Below, piece by piece: positions 1 to 9,340 of a DNA stretch of 41,131 nt; the stretch's first letter is position 1, and each line of letters opens with the position of its first letter. The position numbers and the translations under genes are program-made. The notes beneath the pieces were generated by a model. That model was not told where the DNA came from and did not search any database. It saw only the letters and a program-made list of their open reading frames with translations. Origin of the DNA: an uncultured Bacteroidales bacterium (GTDB taxonomy: Bacteria; Bacteroidota; Bacteroidia; Bacteroidales; Coprobacteraceae); assembly GCA_949297285.1 (NCBI GenBank), contig CASFRL010000041.1, positions 1-41,131 of the forward strand, read 5' to 3'.

Positions 1-1
1 C

Positions 2-1666
2 GTCTCTTTACGGGTACGCCTCTATGACGATGCGTTGGCTTTTCGGTGGGAGACCGATCGGGATAATCCCGAACTGATTGTAAACGAAGAGCTCTTTACG
101 CTTAACTTTGCCCAGAAAAATTTGTCGGGCTGGATGCCGAAGCCGAATGTAGAGATGAAAGAGTATGATAAGACATTCTCATATTTTTCTCATCACGAAT
201 GTATGTACACTTATAAGCCCCTTTCAAAAGCATATAACGATCCGTTTACCGCTCCTTTGTTGGTTGATTTGAAAGACAACAATCTTTTGTTTGTGACAGA
301 TGTCAATGTCGAACACTATCCGGGATTGTGGATGTCCGGAGGGGCTAACTGTTTTAAGGCGGTTTCTCCGGCCTATCCGAAAACCGAAAAATTATTCGGA
401 AATCGAAGTGTAAAAGTTATGGAGCGCGAACCTTTCTTGGCAAAAGTTCCGGGAAAAGGCAATATGCCGTGGCGGGTGATCATGGTAACCGACGGGAAGA
501 AATTGCTTGAGACGAACACGCTCTATTCTTTGGCCGATGAAAACCGTATCGGCGATACTTCGTGGATTAAGCCGGGTAAGGTTTCTTGGGAATGGTGGAA
601 CCATTTTTCGCTGGAGGACGTAGATTTTACTCCGGGCATAAATCAGGAAAGCTATAAATATTATATCGACTTTGCTGCAGAAAACGGATTCCCTTATGTC
701 TTGATGGACGAAGGGTGGAGCAATTCGAAAGTGGAAAATTTTCTCGAAGTCGTTCCGACTCTCGATATGCCCGAGCTTTCGAAGTATGCCCGTTCGAAAG
801 GGGTAGGATTGCTGCTTTGGGTGACCTCGACCTCGATGTATCATCATTTTGACCGGGCTTTCGATACGTTTCAGGATTGGGGAATTGCCGGTATCAAGAT
901 GGACTTCATGCAGCGCGACGATCAGGTAATGAATGAGTTTTGCTACAAGGTAGCGGCCGAAGCTGCCGCCCGGAAGATGGTTGTCGATTTTCATGGAGGC
1001 GGCAAACCTACGGGGATGATTCGTACCTATCCCAATGTATTGTCTCAAGAAGCGGTAAGAGGAATGGAACAAAGTCTTTGGAATACGAAGGCAAATCCGG
1101 ATATGGCTGTTATGAATGCCTTTATCAGAATGAGTGTGGGCCCGATGGATTACACCCCCGGAGCCATGATCAATATGACAAAGGACAATTTTGTCCCGGC
1201 AAAACAGGTAAAATATAAGAGTATGGGTAGCCTTGGCACGCGTTGCCAGCAGTTGGCATTGTACGTGGTTTATACCAGTCCGTTACAGATGCTTTGCGAC
1301 TCGCCGACCCGATACAGAAAAAATCCTACTTCACTCGATTTTCTGCGCGAAGTTCCTACCGTTTGGGACGAGACCGTAGCCATATCGGCACTTCCCTGCC
1401 AATATTTGGCGTTGGCAAGGAGGAGCGGAGACCGATGGTTCGTCGGAGCCTTGACCAATAGCAGCGAGCGTGAAATAGAATTGGATTTCAACTTTCTGGA
1501 AGAAGGAAAGTCGTATGTAATAAAATCTTGGTCGGACGGGAGCAATGCCAATGTCGATGCCCAAGATTTTGAAATCAAGGAAACCAAAATCGATAAAGAT
1601 TCGAAAATGAAAATACGATTGGCCAACGGTGGCGGGTTTGCTGCGATTATTTCGGTTGTGAAATAA
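2..1666 (+). CDS. GH97 glycoside hydrolase (retaining type), 5'-truncated by window edge
   Basis: Probable alpha-galactosidase/alpha-glucosidase-like enzyme of family GH97 acting on an alpha-linked sugar in the periplasm or at the surface. The reading frame is open from base 2 (VSLRVRLYDDALAFRWET...), so the true start and any signal peptide lie upstream; the TTG at 35 is internal. Counting from that TTG, the motif KMDF (Asp290) matches the nucleophile of retaining GH97 enzymes and SQEAVRG (Glu339) matches their acid/base. DFHGGG occupies the place where inverting SusB-type enzymes carry a catalytic His-Glu pair, which favours the retaining branch. A C-terminal beta-sandwich (roughly the last 100 residues) is as expected. 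It is followed by a strong terminator at 1704 and faces the convergent GH31 gene. Family assignment is secure; substrate is not. It is a distinct paralogue of the GH97 at 4239. Confidence 0.92.
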   Translation, partial: VSLRVRLYDDALAFRWETDRDNPELIVNEELFTLNFAQKNLSGWMPKPNVEMKEYDKTFSYFSHHECMYTYKPLSKAYNDPFTAPLLVDLKDNNLLFVTDVNVEHYPGLWMSGGANCFKAVSPAYPKTEKLFGNRSVKVMEREPFLAKVPGKGNMPWRVIMVTDGKKLLETNTLYSLADENRIGDTSWIKPGKVSWEWWNHFSLEDVDFTPGINQESYKYYIDFAAENGFPYVLMDEGWSNSKVENFLEVVPTLDMPELSKYARSKGVGLLLWVTSTSMYHHFDRAFDTFQDWGIAGIKMDFMQRDDQVMNEFCYKVAAEAAARKMVVDFHGGGKPTGMIRTYPNVLSQEAVRGMEQSLWNTKANPDMAVMNAFIRMSVGPMDYTPGAMINMTKDNFVPAKQVKYKSMGSLGTRCQQLALYVVYTSPLQMLCDSPTRYRKNPTSLDFLREVPTVWDETVAISALPCQYLALARRSGDRWFVGALTNSSEREIELDFNFLEEGKSYVIKSWSDGSNANVDAQDFEIKETKIDKDSKMKIRLANGGGFAAIISVVK

Positions 1667-1703
1667 TTAGCATATTATATCATTTCAATTAGTGTGTGTT
1701 TGC

Positions 1704-1748
1704 TCCCCTTGGACATATCAAATATGTCCAAGGGGAACAATTGTTTTT
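1704..1748 (+). terminator. Rho-independent terminator after GH97
   Basis: A perfect 15-bp stem (1704-1718 with 1722-1736) closes a 3-nt loop and is followed by a T-rich stretch at 1741-1748. It lies 37 bases after the GH97 stop codon. Confidence 0.9.
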
Positions 1749-1905
1749 ATGCCGTGCCGCAAAAATTTAAAGATGAACAGATTATATAATCGAGATGCCC
1801 CTTTTTATCAAGGGAAGTTTTTGTATTGTCGAAAAGATGCGTTATTTCCCTCTCGGATATTTGTCGTGTTGGTTCTCGGCATCCCCGTGTATTATGGTCT
1901 CAAAT
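1749..1905. other. Intergenic spacer between two terminators
   Basis: About 150 bases lie between the plus-strand terminator and the bidirectional one. A 71-codon open frame crosses the first terminator and has no recognisable product, so it is not called. No clear promoter or RNA gene is seen. Confidence 0.4.
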
Positions 1906-1948
1906 AAAAAGGATTGTTTCCGGATAATTCCCGGAAACAATCCTTTTT
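1906..1948. terminator. Bidirectional terminator between convergent GH97 and GH31 genes
   Basis: A perfect 18-bp stem (1906-1923 with 1931-1948) with a 7-nt loop has A-run and T-run outer ends, so it can work on both strands. It lies 70 bases past the GH31 stop on the minus strand and is the likely end of that operon. Confidence 0.88.
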
Positions 1949-2017
1949 AGGGATAAGAAGATTCAACTTATAATTATATATTTACGGGGTTAGTTACCGT
2001 AGTCTTATTCAAAGTAT

Positions 2018-4165
2018 TTATTTCTCGGTCATAAATTTCCATGTGACGTTGCCGATATTGTCAGGCTTCCCTTTTTCGGCTTTAGAGATTGTACCCATCA
2101 GTTTCCCTTTCTTGTTGCGTTTAACCTCGATTTTACGCCATGAATACTCTCCTTTTTCGTAATTGAAGGTTTCTCCGTCATCGTCATATAAGTAATATGT
2201 ACTGTTGGCTTTCCCATAATGCCGTATTTCGAGATCAAATTTTTCACCGTGCGACGGTGTATGCAACATCGCATTCATGAAAGGGATAATAGCTCCGTCT
2301 TTTACAAATACCGGTATTTTATCTATACCCGGAGCAACAGTGATTGTTTCTCCGTTACCCGCGTATTCCCCGGTATAAAAATCATACCAGTTTCCTTTAG
2401 GGAGTAATACTTTGCGTTCTTTTTCTCCGTAAAACATAGGTGCCACCAACAAATACTCACCGGCCATATACTGGTCTTTAATCTCTTGGGAGACCGCTTC
2501 GAGATAAGGATTTTTTTCCAAGTCCGTTTCTTTCACTTCTTCTGCGATTGACAATTCGGCATTGAATCCCGGTTCCAAGTTCATGGCTCTGAACGGGGGA
2601 ATACCGTTGAAATGATATTGAGCAAAAGCCGTGTACCAATAGGGAATCATGCGCATGCGAAGTATCAAAAGATCCTTGACCTCTTCGGCCACGTCGGGGA
2701 AAGACCACGGCTTCAAATCTTTTGCCCATGCGTTCAGCATGGCCATCGGAGAGAAGATGACGCTTTGAAATCGTCGTAACCAATCTTCCGAATTATTCGA
2801 TTTCCGTACTTCCGGAGTCCAAAGTATCCCGATAAATCCTGAATTGATGAGTGCAGTGATAAAATCGCGATGATTATAATAATCGTTATAAATGACATAG
2901 GGAAGAGCGTTTCCTCCGGCATTGGATCCACGCACCAGGCCGTATGTCCTCTGATTATGTTTCTTGTATATATCGTACGAGATTTTTTGCACCCATAGTC
3001 CGTAAGTTTGACGCATCTGTTCGGCCGAGACCCCACTGGGGAATGTTGCTACATCCGGCCATAAGTGGCGATCGCCTCCGTCTATCTCGTCTATTTTATA
3101 TCCGCTGACACCTATATCGAAATGTTCTTTCTCCAGTTTGTCTTGCCATATATTACGGGCTTTCTCACTGTTGAAGTCGGGAACGATACCGCACCATACG
3201 GTATGAGAACAACTGAAGGGATACATCTCTTTATAAATGCTTGAAGCCGGAGACACATAAGGATTGGTCCATAGATTGACTCGTACCCCTTTATCTCTCA
3301 TCTCTTTTACGAACGCAGCAGGGGAGGGGTAGCGGCCTTTGTCCCATTCGAACGTGCAAGGATAAGATTTGCTTTGCCATCCCGGTTCCAATCCCATAAA
3401 ATCCAAGGGGTATCCTCTGCGTTCAAACTCATCTGTCTCGTTTTTGACCTGTTCTGCCGAAAAGAGAGAATGTGTACGCTGTGTAAATCCTAATCCCCAG
3501 CGGGGAGGCATTGCTCCACCTCCGCAGAACAAGTTGTAACGGCGTATAACATCCAATGGCGTAGGCCCGGCAAAGAGATATATCTCTACGCCTTCGGCAG
3601 GTACAAGAACCGATACGGCGTCGGAATAGGCCTTTGCCGTCCATTTCTTATCGGTATTCCGGTCTCTTGCTACGTCGGCATTCGGGCTGTCTTTGCGGAT
3701 ACCGCTTCCGGCATAAACTTTGATATAACGCGCCGAATTGATGAGTACGCCATAACCCGAACTGGATATGTAAAACGGTACCGGAGCATGAGTGCGGCCG
3801 TCGTCTCTTTCGTGATAATGATCTACATGCAGCTCGACTATTCTTCCGCGCTGATGAACCGTTTTAAAATTGAGTCCTAATCCGTAGATCTGTTCATCCC
3901 TCTGCAACGGAAAACATAGAGCGGTTTTCCCGTCCTGTATGTTGCCTGTAATTTTATCTGAAATTTCGGGAATAGCGACCTCAGGCAACCGAGATAACCC
4001 CTCTTTTAGAGGAGAACATCCGGCCACCCCCAATAGCGAGTATTTCTCCGGAGTGCCGACAATACCTTTCCATACGCCGGCCTCTATCTGTTGCCAGATT
4101 ATTTGAGACATGAGCCCCAAAGGCATCAGGAATATGAATAAACCTAAAATTGAGAATTTTTTCAT
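2018..4165 (-). CDS. GH31 alpha-glycosidase, divergent subgroup, secreted
   Basis: Family GH31 retaining alpha-glycosidase of 715 residues. The start at 4165 is chosen because it gives a clean signal peptide (MKKFSILGLFIFLMPLGLMSQ); the open frame continues 36 codons upstream into the GH97 gene but that part looks non-coding. Domains in order are an N-terminal beta-sandwich, a catalytic barrel beginning near PPRWGLGFTQR, and C-terminal beta-sandwiches (LLVAPMFYGEKERKVLLPKG, typical of GH31). The nucleophile is probably the Asp of GYKIDEIDG (about Asp359). The acid/base region reads YNDYYNHRDF rather than the usual W-x-GD-N, and it is followed by LLWTPEVR-type sequence (here ILWTPEVR). It lacks the KTDFGE-type signature of characterised alpha-xylosidases, so its substrate is uncertain. 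It is probably co-transcribed with the GH97 73 bases upstream. Confidence 0.88.
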   Translation of the reverse strand: MKKFSILGLFIFLMPLGLMSQIIWQQIEAGVWKGIVGTPEKYSLLGVAGCSPLKEGLSRLPEVAIPEISDKITGNIQDGKTALCFPLQRDEQIYGLGLNFKTVHQRGRIVELHVDHYHERDDGRTHAPVPFYISSSGYGVLINSARYIKVYAGSGIRKDSPNADVARDRNTDKKWTAKAYSDAVSVLVPAEGVEIYLFAGPTPLDVIRRYNLFCGGGAMPPRWGLGFTQRTHSLFSAEQVKNETDEFERRGYPLDFMGLEPGWQSKSYPCTFEWDKGRYPSPAAFVKEMRDKGVRVNLWTNPYVSPASSIYKEMYPFSCSHTVWCGIVPDFNSEKARNIWQDKLEKEHFDIGVSGYKIDEIDGGDRHLWPDVATFPSGVSAEQMRQTYGLWVQKISYDIYKKHNQRTYGLVRGSNAGGNALPYVIYNDYYNHRDFITALINSGFIGILWTPEVRKSNNSEDWLRRFQSVIFSPMAMLNAWAKDLKPWSFPDVAEEVKDLLILRMRMIPYWYTAFAQYHFNGIPPFRAMNLEPGFNAELSIAEEVKETDLEKNPYLEAVSQEIKDQYMAGEYLLVAPMFYGEKERKVLLPKGNWYDFYTGEYAGNGETITVAPGIDKIPVFVKDGAIIPFMNAMLHTPSHGEKFDLEIRHYGKANSTYYLYDDDGETFNYEKGEYSWRKIEVKRNKKGKLMGTISKAEKGKPDNIGNVTWKFMTEK

Positions 4166-4238
4166 GTTTTTTATTCGCAAAATATACAGAAATAAGATGT
4201 ATAAAGTCTTAACTTTTCGTGTTTTTAATTGTATCGGT

Positions 4239-6188
4239 TTACTCCAATATTCCTGCAAATCCTCCATCTTCAAGCACGTCGATGGATACAGTGCCGTTGA
4301 CCGTTATCGTCTTATGGCCAAAAGAAGTTGCATTATCTCCATCGGTGATAAGAACCAGTTTCTTGTTTTGGAATTCGGCAGGTAAATTGAACGAAAGTTG
4401 TCTCTTTTCCCGTTTACCGCTGATCCCGGCAATATACCATTGATTGCCCTTACGACGCATGATGATCGTATGGTCGGTCGGATATCCGCTAATCAGGCGG
4501 CTCTCATCCCACGTGCAGGGGACTTGCTTTAAAAAGTTTTTGGGTTCGTCCGGTAGAGAACGGTATTTTTGTTCATTGTCGGCAAAGCATTGGAATCCCG
4601 ACTCGAATATGACAGACAATGCAATTTGATGGGCATAAGTAGTGCGGGGAATACCCGGATTTTTAGCTCCCGGATTTTTGATAGACAAGATAACGGGAGT
4701 ATAGTCCATCGGCCCCACGACATTACGGGTAAAAGCTAATACCGTGTGGTGTGCCGGTGCCATGTCGCAGCGATATTGTTGTCCCATGCCTTCGGCCCCC
4801 TTTACGGCTTCCATCGACATCAGGTTAGGGTAGGTGCGTTCAAATCCCCTTGGCAATGTAGACCCGTGAAAGTTGACCATTAAGTGATTTTCCATAGCAT
4901 CTTTCAAAATGTCGATATACAGTTGCATGGCTTTTTGTTTGTCTGTGTCAAAAAAGTCTACCTTGATACCTTTCACTCCTAATTGGCTGATACGTTTCAT
5001 CTCTTCTTTTCTCAATACCGGGTTTGCCATTATGGCATTTTCTTTTTCTTCATTTCCGGCATTGGAATCGTACCATAACCACACCCCGACACCTGAGTTA
5101 TTGGCATATTTTACGACATCTTCCATCGTCCCTCCGTCTTTCATGGTAGGCCAGCCGGCATCGATCAACATATATTCCCAAGACATCTCTTTACTCAGGT
5201 CGGCATATTTAAGTTGTCGGTTATAACTGCGCACTTTCTTTTCTGACCACCAGCTCCACGAAGAGCGGCCTCCTTTTATCCACGAAAGATCTTTAATGAC
5301 CGATGGCGGGTTTAAGTGCGTTACCATTTGTGAAGTAAAAATTGTATTCAACTCCGGCCCTACGATAATGCTTCGCCAGGGTGATTTCCAAGGGAGTGTA
5401 GAAACCGGTTCTAAAATATCGTTGGGATATACAGCCTCTTCTTTCTCCGGGAAACGTATTTTATAGGCATTTTTATTCCCGCTGTTATCGACATGGGTAC
5501 CCGGGTAATGGCCGTCTATCTCGGCTTCGGTTATCAACATCCATAAGTCGTTGGTATTAAATAACATCGGGAAAGCCCAACCTTGTTTTGCCGGAGCTTG
5601 GCTCCGAATCGGAATTTCATATTCGGCATACTCTTCATAGCAAGTACGTTGACGGTCGTTCAGCATATACGGAAATATCCAGGCTTTCCCGTTGGTCGGG
5701 ACAGCAAATTCTGTCAATTCGTTTTGTATCGTATGCATTTTGTTATCTTTTCCTGTAAATACATACCGGAAAGCGACTCCGTCGTTATACGCCCGCATAA
5801 CGATATCGAACGCCAATCCGTTTTTACTTTTGAAACTTAGCGTCCTCTCCATGCAGTGGTTTGTCGTTTTTAATTGTTTCCCGATTTTTAATTCGTAATT
5901 TTCTTTGATTTCTTGAGGAGCCGATGCCGATATAAATTGGGCATTGTCCGCAATATTTACTTCATCCATTGCCAATCCCAAATAGGACGGTTCGATCGCT
6001 ACCTTCGTGCCGTAATGTACGTCGTATGATAAAGTTTCGTTATTATCTTTTTTGATTGTAAAAGTTATTTTCTTGTCTGGAGATAAAAGTGTCCACTCCA
6101 TTGGCAGTTTGTTTGGAGCTGCATTTGTTTCGATCATAAAAGTCAATGCCGTTGCCGCAACAAATAAGTTTCGAATGTAATTTTTCAT
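4239..6188 (-). CDS. GH97 glycoside hydrolase (retaining type), secreted
   Basis: A 649-residue GH97 enzyme, full length for the family. The start at 6188 is chosen because it opens a signal peptide (MKNYIRNLFVAATALTFMIETNA); a 70-codon upstream extension passes through an AT-rich leader with an inverted repeat and is not credible protein. An N-terminal beta-sandwich (about 28-290) is followed by a (beta/alpha)8 barrel and a C-terminal sandwich. KVDFFD (Asp411) fits the retaining nucleophile and SMEAVKG (Glu460) the acid/base, while NFHGST replaces the His-Glu of inverting SusB. Residue spacing is close to that of the retaining alpha-galactosidase BtGH97b, from which alpha-galactosidase activity is inferred, not shown. 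It is the first gene of the minus-strand operon with the GH31. Confidence 0.93.
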   Translation of the reverse strand: MKNYIRNLFVAATALTFMIETNAAPNKLPMEWTLLSPDKKITFTIKKDNNETLSYDVHYGTKVAIEPSYLGLAMDEVNIADNAQFISASAPQEIKENYELKIGKQLKTTNHCMERTLSFKSKNGLAFDIVMRAYNDGVAFRYVFTGKDNKMHTIQNELTEFAVPTNGKAWIFPYMLNDRQRTCYEEYAEYEIPIRSQAPAKQGWAFPMLFNTNDLWMLITEAEIDGHYPGTHVDNSGNKNAYKIRFPEKEEAVYPNDILEPVSTLPWKSPWRSIIVGPELNTIFTSQMVTHLNPPSVIKDLSWIKGGRSSWSWWSEKKVRSYNRQLKYADLSKEMSWEYMLIDAGWPTMKDGGTMEDVVKYANNSGVGVWLWYDSNAGNEEKENAIMANPVLRKEEMKRISQLGVKGIKVDFFDTDKQKAMQLYIDILKDAMENHLMVNFHGSTLPRGFERTYPNLMSMEAVKGAEGMGQQYRCDMAPAHHTVLAFTRNVVGPMDYTPVILSIKNPGAKNPGIPRTTYAHQIALSVIFESGFQCFADNEQKYRSLPDEPKNFLKQVPCTWDESRLISGYPTDHTIIMRRKGNQWYIAGISGKREKRQLSFNLPAEFQNKKLVLITDGDNATSFGHKTITVNGTVSIDVLEDGGFAGILE

Positions 6189-6289
6189 CTGAATAGCTAT
6201 ATTGGGTTTGAAATAATTATTGGCTTTGTTCAAAAATTGTAACTTTTTTCGGTTTGTTGTCAATCCCACAGAATGGGATAAAGATAAAT

Positions 6290-6383
6290 TTAAAGAGATG
6301 CCTGTGCTTTTGTCATATAGCTGAAATCTCATTGTATTTGAAGATATTAGATAACTTCTTATATAAACAAGGCATCTCTTTAA
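6290..6383. repeat. 14-bp inverted repeat around a 66-bp segment in the GH97 leader
   Basis: Perfect inverted arms (TTAAAGAGATGCCT at 6290-6303 and its reverse complement at 6370-6383) flank 66 bases about 100 bases upstream of the GH97 start. The enclosed segment carries a promoter-like sequence pointing away from GH97. This could be an invertible promoter segment or the base of a long leader-RNA stem; the sequence alone does not decide. Confidence 0.7.
6309..6340 (+). promoter_or_regulatory. Bacteroides-type promoter inside the inverted repeat
   Basis: TTTG at 6309-6312 is separated by 20 bases from TGTATTTG at 6333-6340, against the consensus TTTG-N19-21-TAnnTTTG (one mismatch). It faces away from GH97, and the next plus-strand gene begins 3 kb further on. 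If the flanking segment inverted it would read into GH97. Confidence 0.45.
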
Positions 6384-6789
6384 GGTAATAATTTGCATAT
6401 ATTTATGATGTTGCAGGTATAGAATTTTTTAGATTATATAAGTAATGTCGTAAGTTAAATAAATTATTTTGTCGGAAGAAAAGATATTAGACATTTTACC
6501 ATGCTGTTGTCGAGATTATTCGTGTAAAATATAATGGCCGTTTTTGTTATAATATGGTGGGGGAGTCTTTATTCCGGGTTAATGAGTATCTGCCTCATTC
6601 CGATGAATGAGGCAGATACTTTACATAACTTCATTAAATTTTTGCGCATGAAATCTTGTTGTTTCTAAGAAAACAATGATATTGTCTCTTGGCTTGCATG
6701 CTGAGAAATGCGTATCGGTTGCATAATTATCAAAATCTGTCTCTGAAATAGCATATTGGTTTTGGCAGAAACAAATTTTAGTCTAATAA
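6384..6789. other. AT-rich intergenic region between GH97 leader and CTD protein
   Basis: About 400 bases hold no credible gene. The only clear structure is the 16-bp hairpin at 6585-6620. Confidence 0.5.
6585..6620 (-). terminator. Strong hairpin downstream of the CTD-protein pair
   Basis: A perfect 16-bp stem (6585-6600 with 6605-6620) with a 4-nt loop lies 170 bases past the stop of the minus-strand gene at 6790. No T-run follows on either strand, so a transcript-end or stabilising role is likely but not certain. Confidence 0.55.
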
Positions 6790-7683
6790 TTATAACCGAA
6801 CTTTTTTACCATCGACGATATAGATTCCCTTAGATAATCCGCTTATTGTATTATTACCATCTTTCAATTCGATAGAGCGTACTCTTTGCCCTAATATGTT
6901 ATAAATGTCGATAACCCGTTTACTCAAGACATTGTTTATATATATATTCCCATTAGCGGCATAGATTATTTCTTTTTCCGATACGTCGGCTGTTAGTCCG
7001 GTTGTTTCACCGTTAGGAGAACTTATGACTGTCGCTGTCCATCCTAATTTTGTAATATAGTCGGGGAATGTGCTGCCTTCATAGATCGATTTCAGTCTCC
7101 ATCTCAATTCGACCGTTGCCTGATTGTTACATTCTTCCGGGAGTATATGGGTTACAATGGGTAAGTTCGATTTTGCAACACTGATTTCATCTCCTACCTG
7201 AACAAATTCTGCATTGTCAGAAACACGGTATTCCAATACGACTTTACTTTGGGTTGTCGGTTTTCCTCCGGCTTCTTGCGCTCTCATTATGGTCTCTACA
7301 GATAAGTTACTGAGCCCCGTAGTCGAAAATTTTACCGATAAATAATCTCCGACTTCGATATATTGCATGTTATATACATATCGGGGTGTACCGTTAATGT
7401 CATTGAACGGACCTTCTGACCTATATACCTTTTCGTCATAAGCAGCGCCATCTCCAATAAAATCAGGATGTGCAAAATATATAGACAGAGTTGCATTTTC
7501 GTTCATGTTGTTGATACCGGCATTAGACGGTTTCATCTCTTCAGGAAGTATACTTTGTTTGTCGAAGAATTCCCATTCTACTACAATTTGGTCGCCATCT
7601 TCTGCCGAGAATGCGTTACTTATATTGGTAAATAATCCCAATACCAATGTTAAACAGACTAAGTGTAAAAATTTCTTTTTCAT
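6790..7683 (-). CDS. Secreted protein of unknown function with T9SS-style sorting tail (paralogue 1)
   Basis: A 297-residue protein with no recognised enzymatic motif. It has a signal peptide ([27 protein letters not shown] reads as h-region then cleavage near AFSA). The middle, about residues 30-235, is rich in alternating polar/hydrophobic beta-strand patterns and contains RAQEAGGKP and [10 protein letters not shown]; it may be a beta-sandwich, possibly a carbohydrate-binding domain. The end ([20 protein letters not shown], then [16 protein letters not shown]) resembles Por secretion C-terminal sorting domains that direct proteins to the surface through T9SS. It is a tandem paralogue of the next gene upstream and shares a 69-bp identical DNA block with it. 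The 107-base gap between the pair shows no clear promoter, so they may be one transcript. Confidence 0.82.
   Translation of the reverse strand: MKKKFLHLVCLTLVLGLFTNISNAFSAEDGDQIVVEWEFFDKQSILPEEMKPSNAGINNMNENATLSIYFAHPDFIGDGAAYDEKVYRSEGPFNDINGTPRYVYNMQYIEVGDYLSVKFSTTGLSNLSVETIMRAQEAGGKPTTQSKVVLEYRVSDNAEFVQVGDEISVAKSNLPIVTHILPEECNNQATVELRWRLKSIYEGSTFPDYITKLGWTATVISSPNGETTGLTADVSEKEIIYAANGNIYINNVLSKRVIDIYNILGQRVRSIELKDGNNTISGLSKGIYIVDGKKVRL
7183..7251. repeat. 69-bp block identical to 8181-8249
   Basis: This stretch within paralogue 1 is base-for-base identical to 8181-8249 in paralogue 2, while flanking DNA has diverged (for example ATGGGTT against ATGAGTT-type changes nearby). It encodes the strand pattern around [16 protein letters not shown]. 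Confidence 0.85.
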
Positions 7684-7790
7684 AAATAAGTAGATTAAAA
7701 AGTAATTAATTAATAGCGAATCTTTTATTTTGATATAACCGGATGTCTCCTTTTGTCTTAGACTTTAAAAATATATTTTCTATCGCGTGA

Positions 7791-8678
7791 TTATAAATAT
7801 ACTTTTTTACCATCGACAATGTAAATGCCTTTCGATAAATCGGTTATTGTATTGTTACCATCCTTTAGTTCGATAGAGCGAACCTTTTGTCCCAATATGT
7901 TATAAATATCGACAATTCGCTTATTCAAAACATTGTTTATATATATATTCTCATTGGCCGCATAGTTTATTTCTGTTTCCAATACATCGGCCGTTATCCC
8001 GCTTGTTGCGTCTTCCGAACTTATGACCGTTACCGTCCATCCCATTTTGGTAATATAATCAGGATATTTACTTGCTTCATAAATAGAAATTAGCCTCCAC
8101 CGTAGTTCGACTTGTTCTTGATTATTACATTCTTCCGGAAGTATATGAGTTTCGATTGGCAAATTGGTTTTTGCAAGGCAGATTTCATCTCCTACCTGAA
8201 CAAATTCTGCATTGTCAGAAACACGGTATTCCAATACGACTTTACTTTGAGTGGACGGTTTCCCTCCGGCCTCTTGCGCTCTCATTATTGAGATTACAGA
8301 AATATTGTCGAGGCCGATGGTTGAGAATTTTACGTTGATATAATCTCCTACTTCAGGAAATCTTGCCATATAAAGATATCGGTCGGTGCCGTTTATATCA
8401 ATAAATGGGCCTTCCGATCTGTGAACTCTGTAATCTTGAACGGCACCATCTCCAACAAAATCAGGATGTGTATAATATATTGAGAAACTTGCGTTTTCAT
8501 TCATGTTATTAATCCCTGTATTAGAAGGTTTTACCTCTTCAGGAAGTATGCTTTTTTTCTCAGGGAATTCCCATGCTACAACAATTTGTTCTCCTTCCTC
8601 TGCGGAAAATGCTTCATGTATATTGGTGAATAATCCCAACACCAATAAGCAAACTAAGAATGAAAATATCTTTTTCAT
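7791..8678 (-). CDS. Secreted protein of unknown function with T9SS-style sorting tail (paralogue 2)
   Basis: A 295-residue protein aligned along its whole length with the 6790 protein: same signal peptide type ([20 protein letters not shown]), same QIVV-WEF opening after the cleavage site, same [17 protein letters not shown] and [10 protein letters not shown] segments, and the same tail ([20 protein letters not shown] ... [15 protein letters not shown]). No catalytic motif is seen. The tail suggests surface attachment or secretion by T9SS. Differences are concentrated near [18 protein letters not shown] and [12 protein letters not shown], the sort of loops that could change ligand specificity. 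It is probably the first gene of the pair; CAAATATC at 8717-8724 is a near-match to a reversed -7 element. A carbohydrate-binding accessory role is inferred from position only. Confidence 0.82.
   Translation of the reverse strand: MKKIFSFLVCLLVLGLFTNIHEAFSAEEGEQIVVAWEFPEKKSILPEEVKPSNTGINNMNENASFSIYYTHPDFVGDGAVQDYRVHRSEGPFIDINGTDRYLYMARFPEVGDYINVKFSTIGLDNISVISIMRAQEAGGKPSTQSKVVLEYRVSDNAEFVQVGDEICLAKTNLPIETHILPEECNNQEQVELRWRLISIYEASKYPDYITKMGWTVTVISSEDATSGITADVLETEINYAANENIYINNVLNKRIVDIYNILGQKVRSIELKDGNNTITDLSKGIYIVDGKKVYL
8181..8249. repeat. 69-bp block identical to 7183-7251
   Basis: Second copy of the block described at 7183-7251, inside paralogue 2. Confidence 0.85.
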
Positions 8679-9340
8679 AAATATAGATTATAGATTAAGA
8701 ATTGATTAACTATTTTCAAATATCGGTATAATGAAATAAAATGAATAGCAAATTTGTGTTTGAGCTTTGTAACCGAATATTTCGCTTGGTAATTTTGTTG
8801 AAAAAACTGGTATTTTTGATTAACCCTAAGAAATGTATTTCCTTAATATCCTTTTTTATAGAGGAAAAATCCTCTATTAAAATCCGTTTTTTGTAATTAT
8901 GGCATACATATTATCATTGATTATGAAAAAGTATAATTGACGACATACTTATTATATTATGATGATACGTTTTGAGTCGGTAGTTTAAATAAGAAAAAGC
9001 TATCTTTTTATTGATGGCTAAAAAGAATGATCTGTCTTTTTGAGGGTGATAAATACTCTTTTGAACATATTTATCTGATTATTCTACGGATATGCCATTT
9101 TTATCGTGGATTATAATAATAAAAAACAGATTCGGTTTTTTATCTCTTTTTTGCATATATTATTTTTGCTTACAGTAAAAAGGTATTTATTTGTTGAGTA
9201 TGGCAAAGGAGAAAAATACCGTTTTTATTCGGAGAATTTTCTGTGTCGCATTCTTGTTGCAAAAGCATGGTGTTCTCGATAAATGTTCAGTTAAGATAAG
9301 AGTTAGATATATCTATTTATTAATTTAAAATTGAGAAGTT
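8679..9340. other. Long AT-rich divergent intergenic region
   Basis: About 660 bases between the divergent CTD-protein pair and the small plus-strand gene. Open frames here are short and lack recognisable products. A 7-bp hairpin (TAGAGGA ... TCCTCTA, near 8859-8876) is visible. It presumably carries promoters for both directions, but no good -33/-7 pair was found. Confidence 0.45.

Noticed and set aside
392..1072. 226-codon open frame on the minus strand within GH97
   Set aside because: It is antisense to a clear GH97 catalytic domain, has no recognisable family and no signal or start context; it is a shadow.
1692..1907. 71-codon open frame between GH97 and GH31
   Set aside because: It runs through a strong terminator hairpin at its 5' end and into another at its 3' end and resembles no known protein.
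4166..4273. 36-residue N-terminal extension of the GH31 at 2018
   Set aside because: It overlaps the end of GH97 and the downstream Met gives a standard signal peptide.
6231..6264. Minus-strand promoter close to the GH97 start (CAAAAATT with CAAT)
   Set aside because: The -7 match has one mismatch, the -33 box one mismatch and the 22-base spacing is too long, so it is too weak to list, though it would make promoter inversion unnecessary.
6189..6398. 70-residue N-terminal extension of the GH97 at 4239
   Set aside because: It crosses the inverted repeat and AT-rich leader, and the internal Met opens a proper signal peptide.
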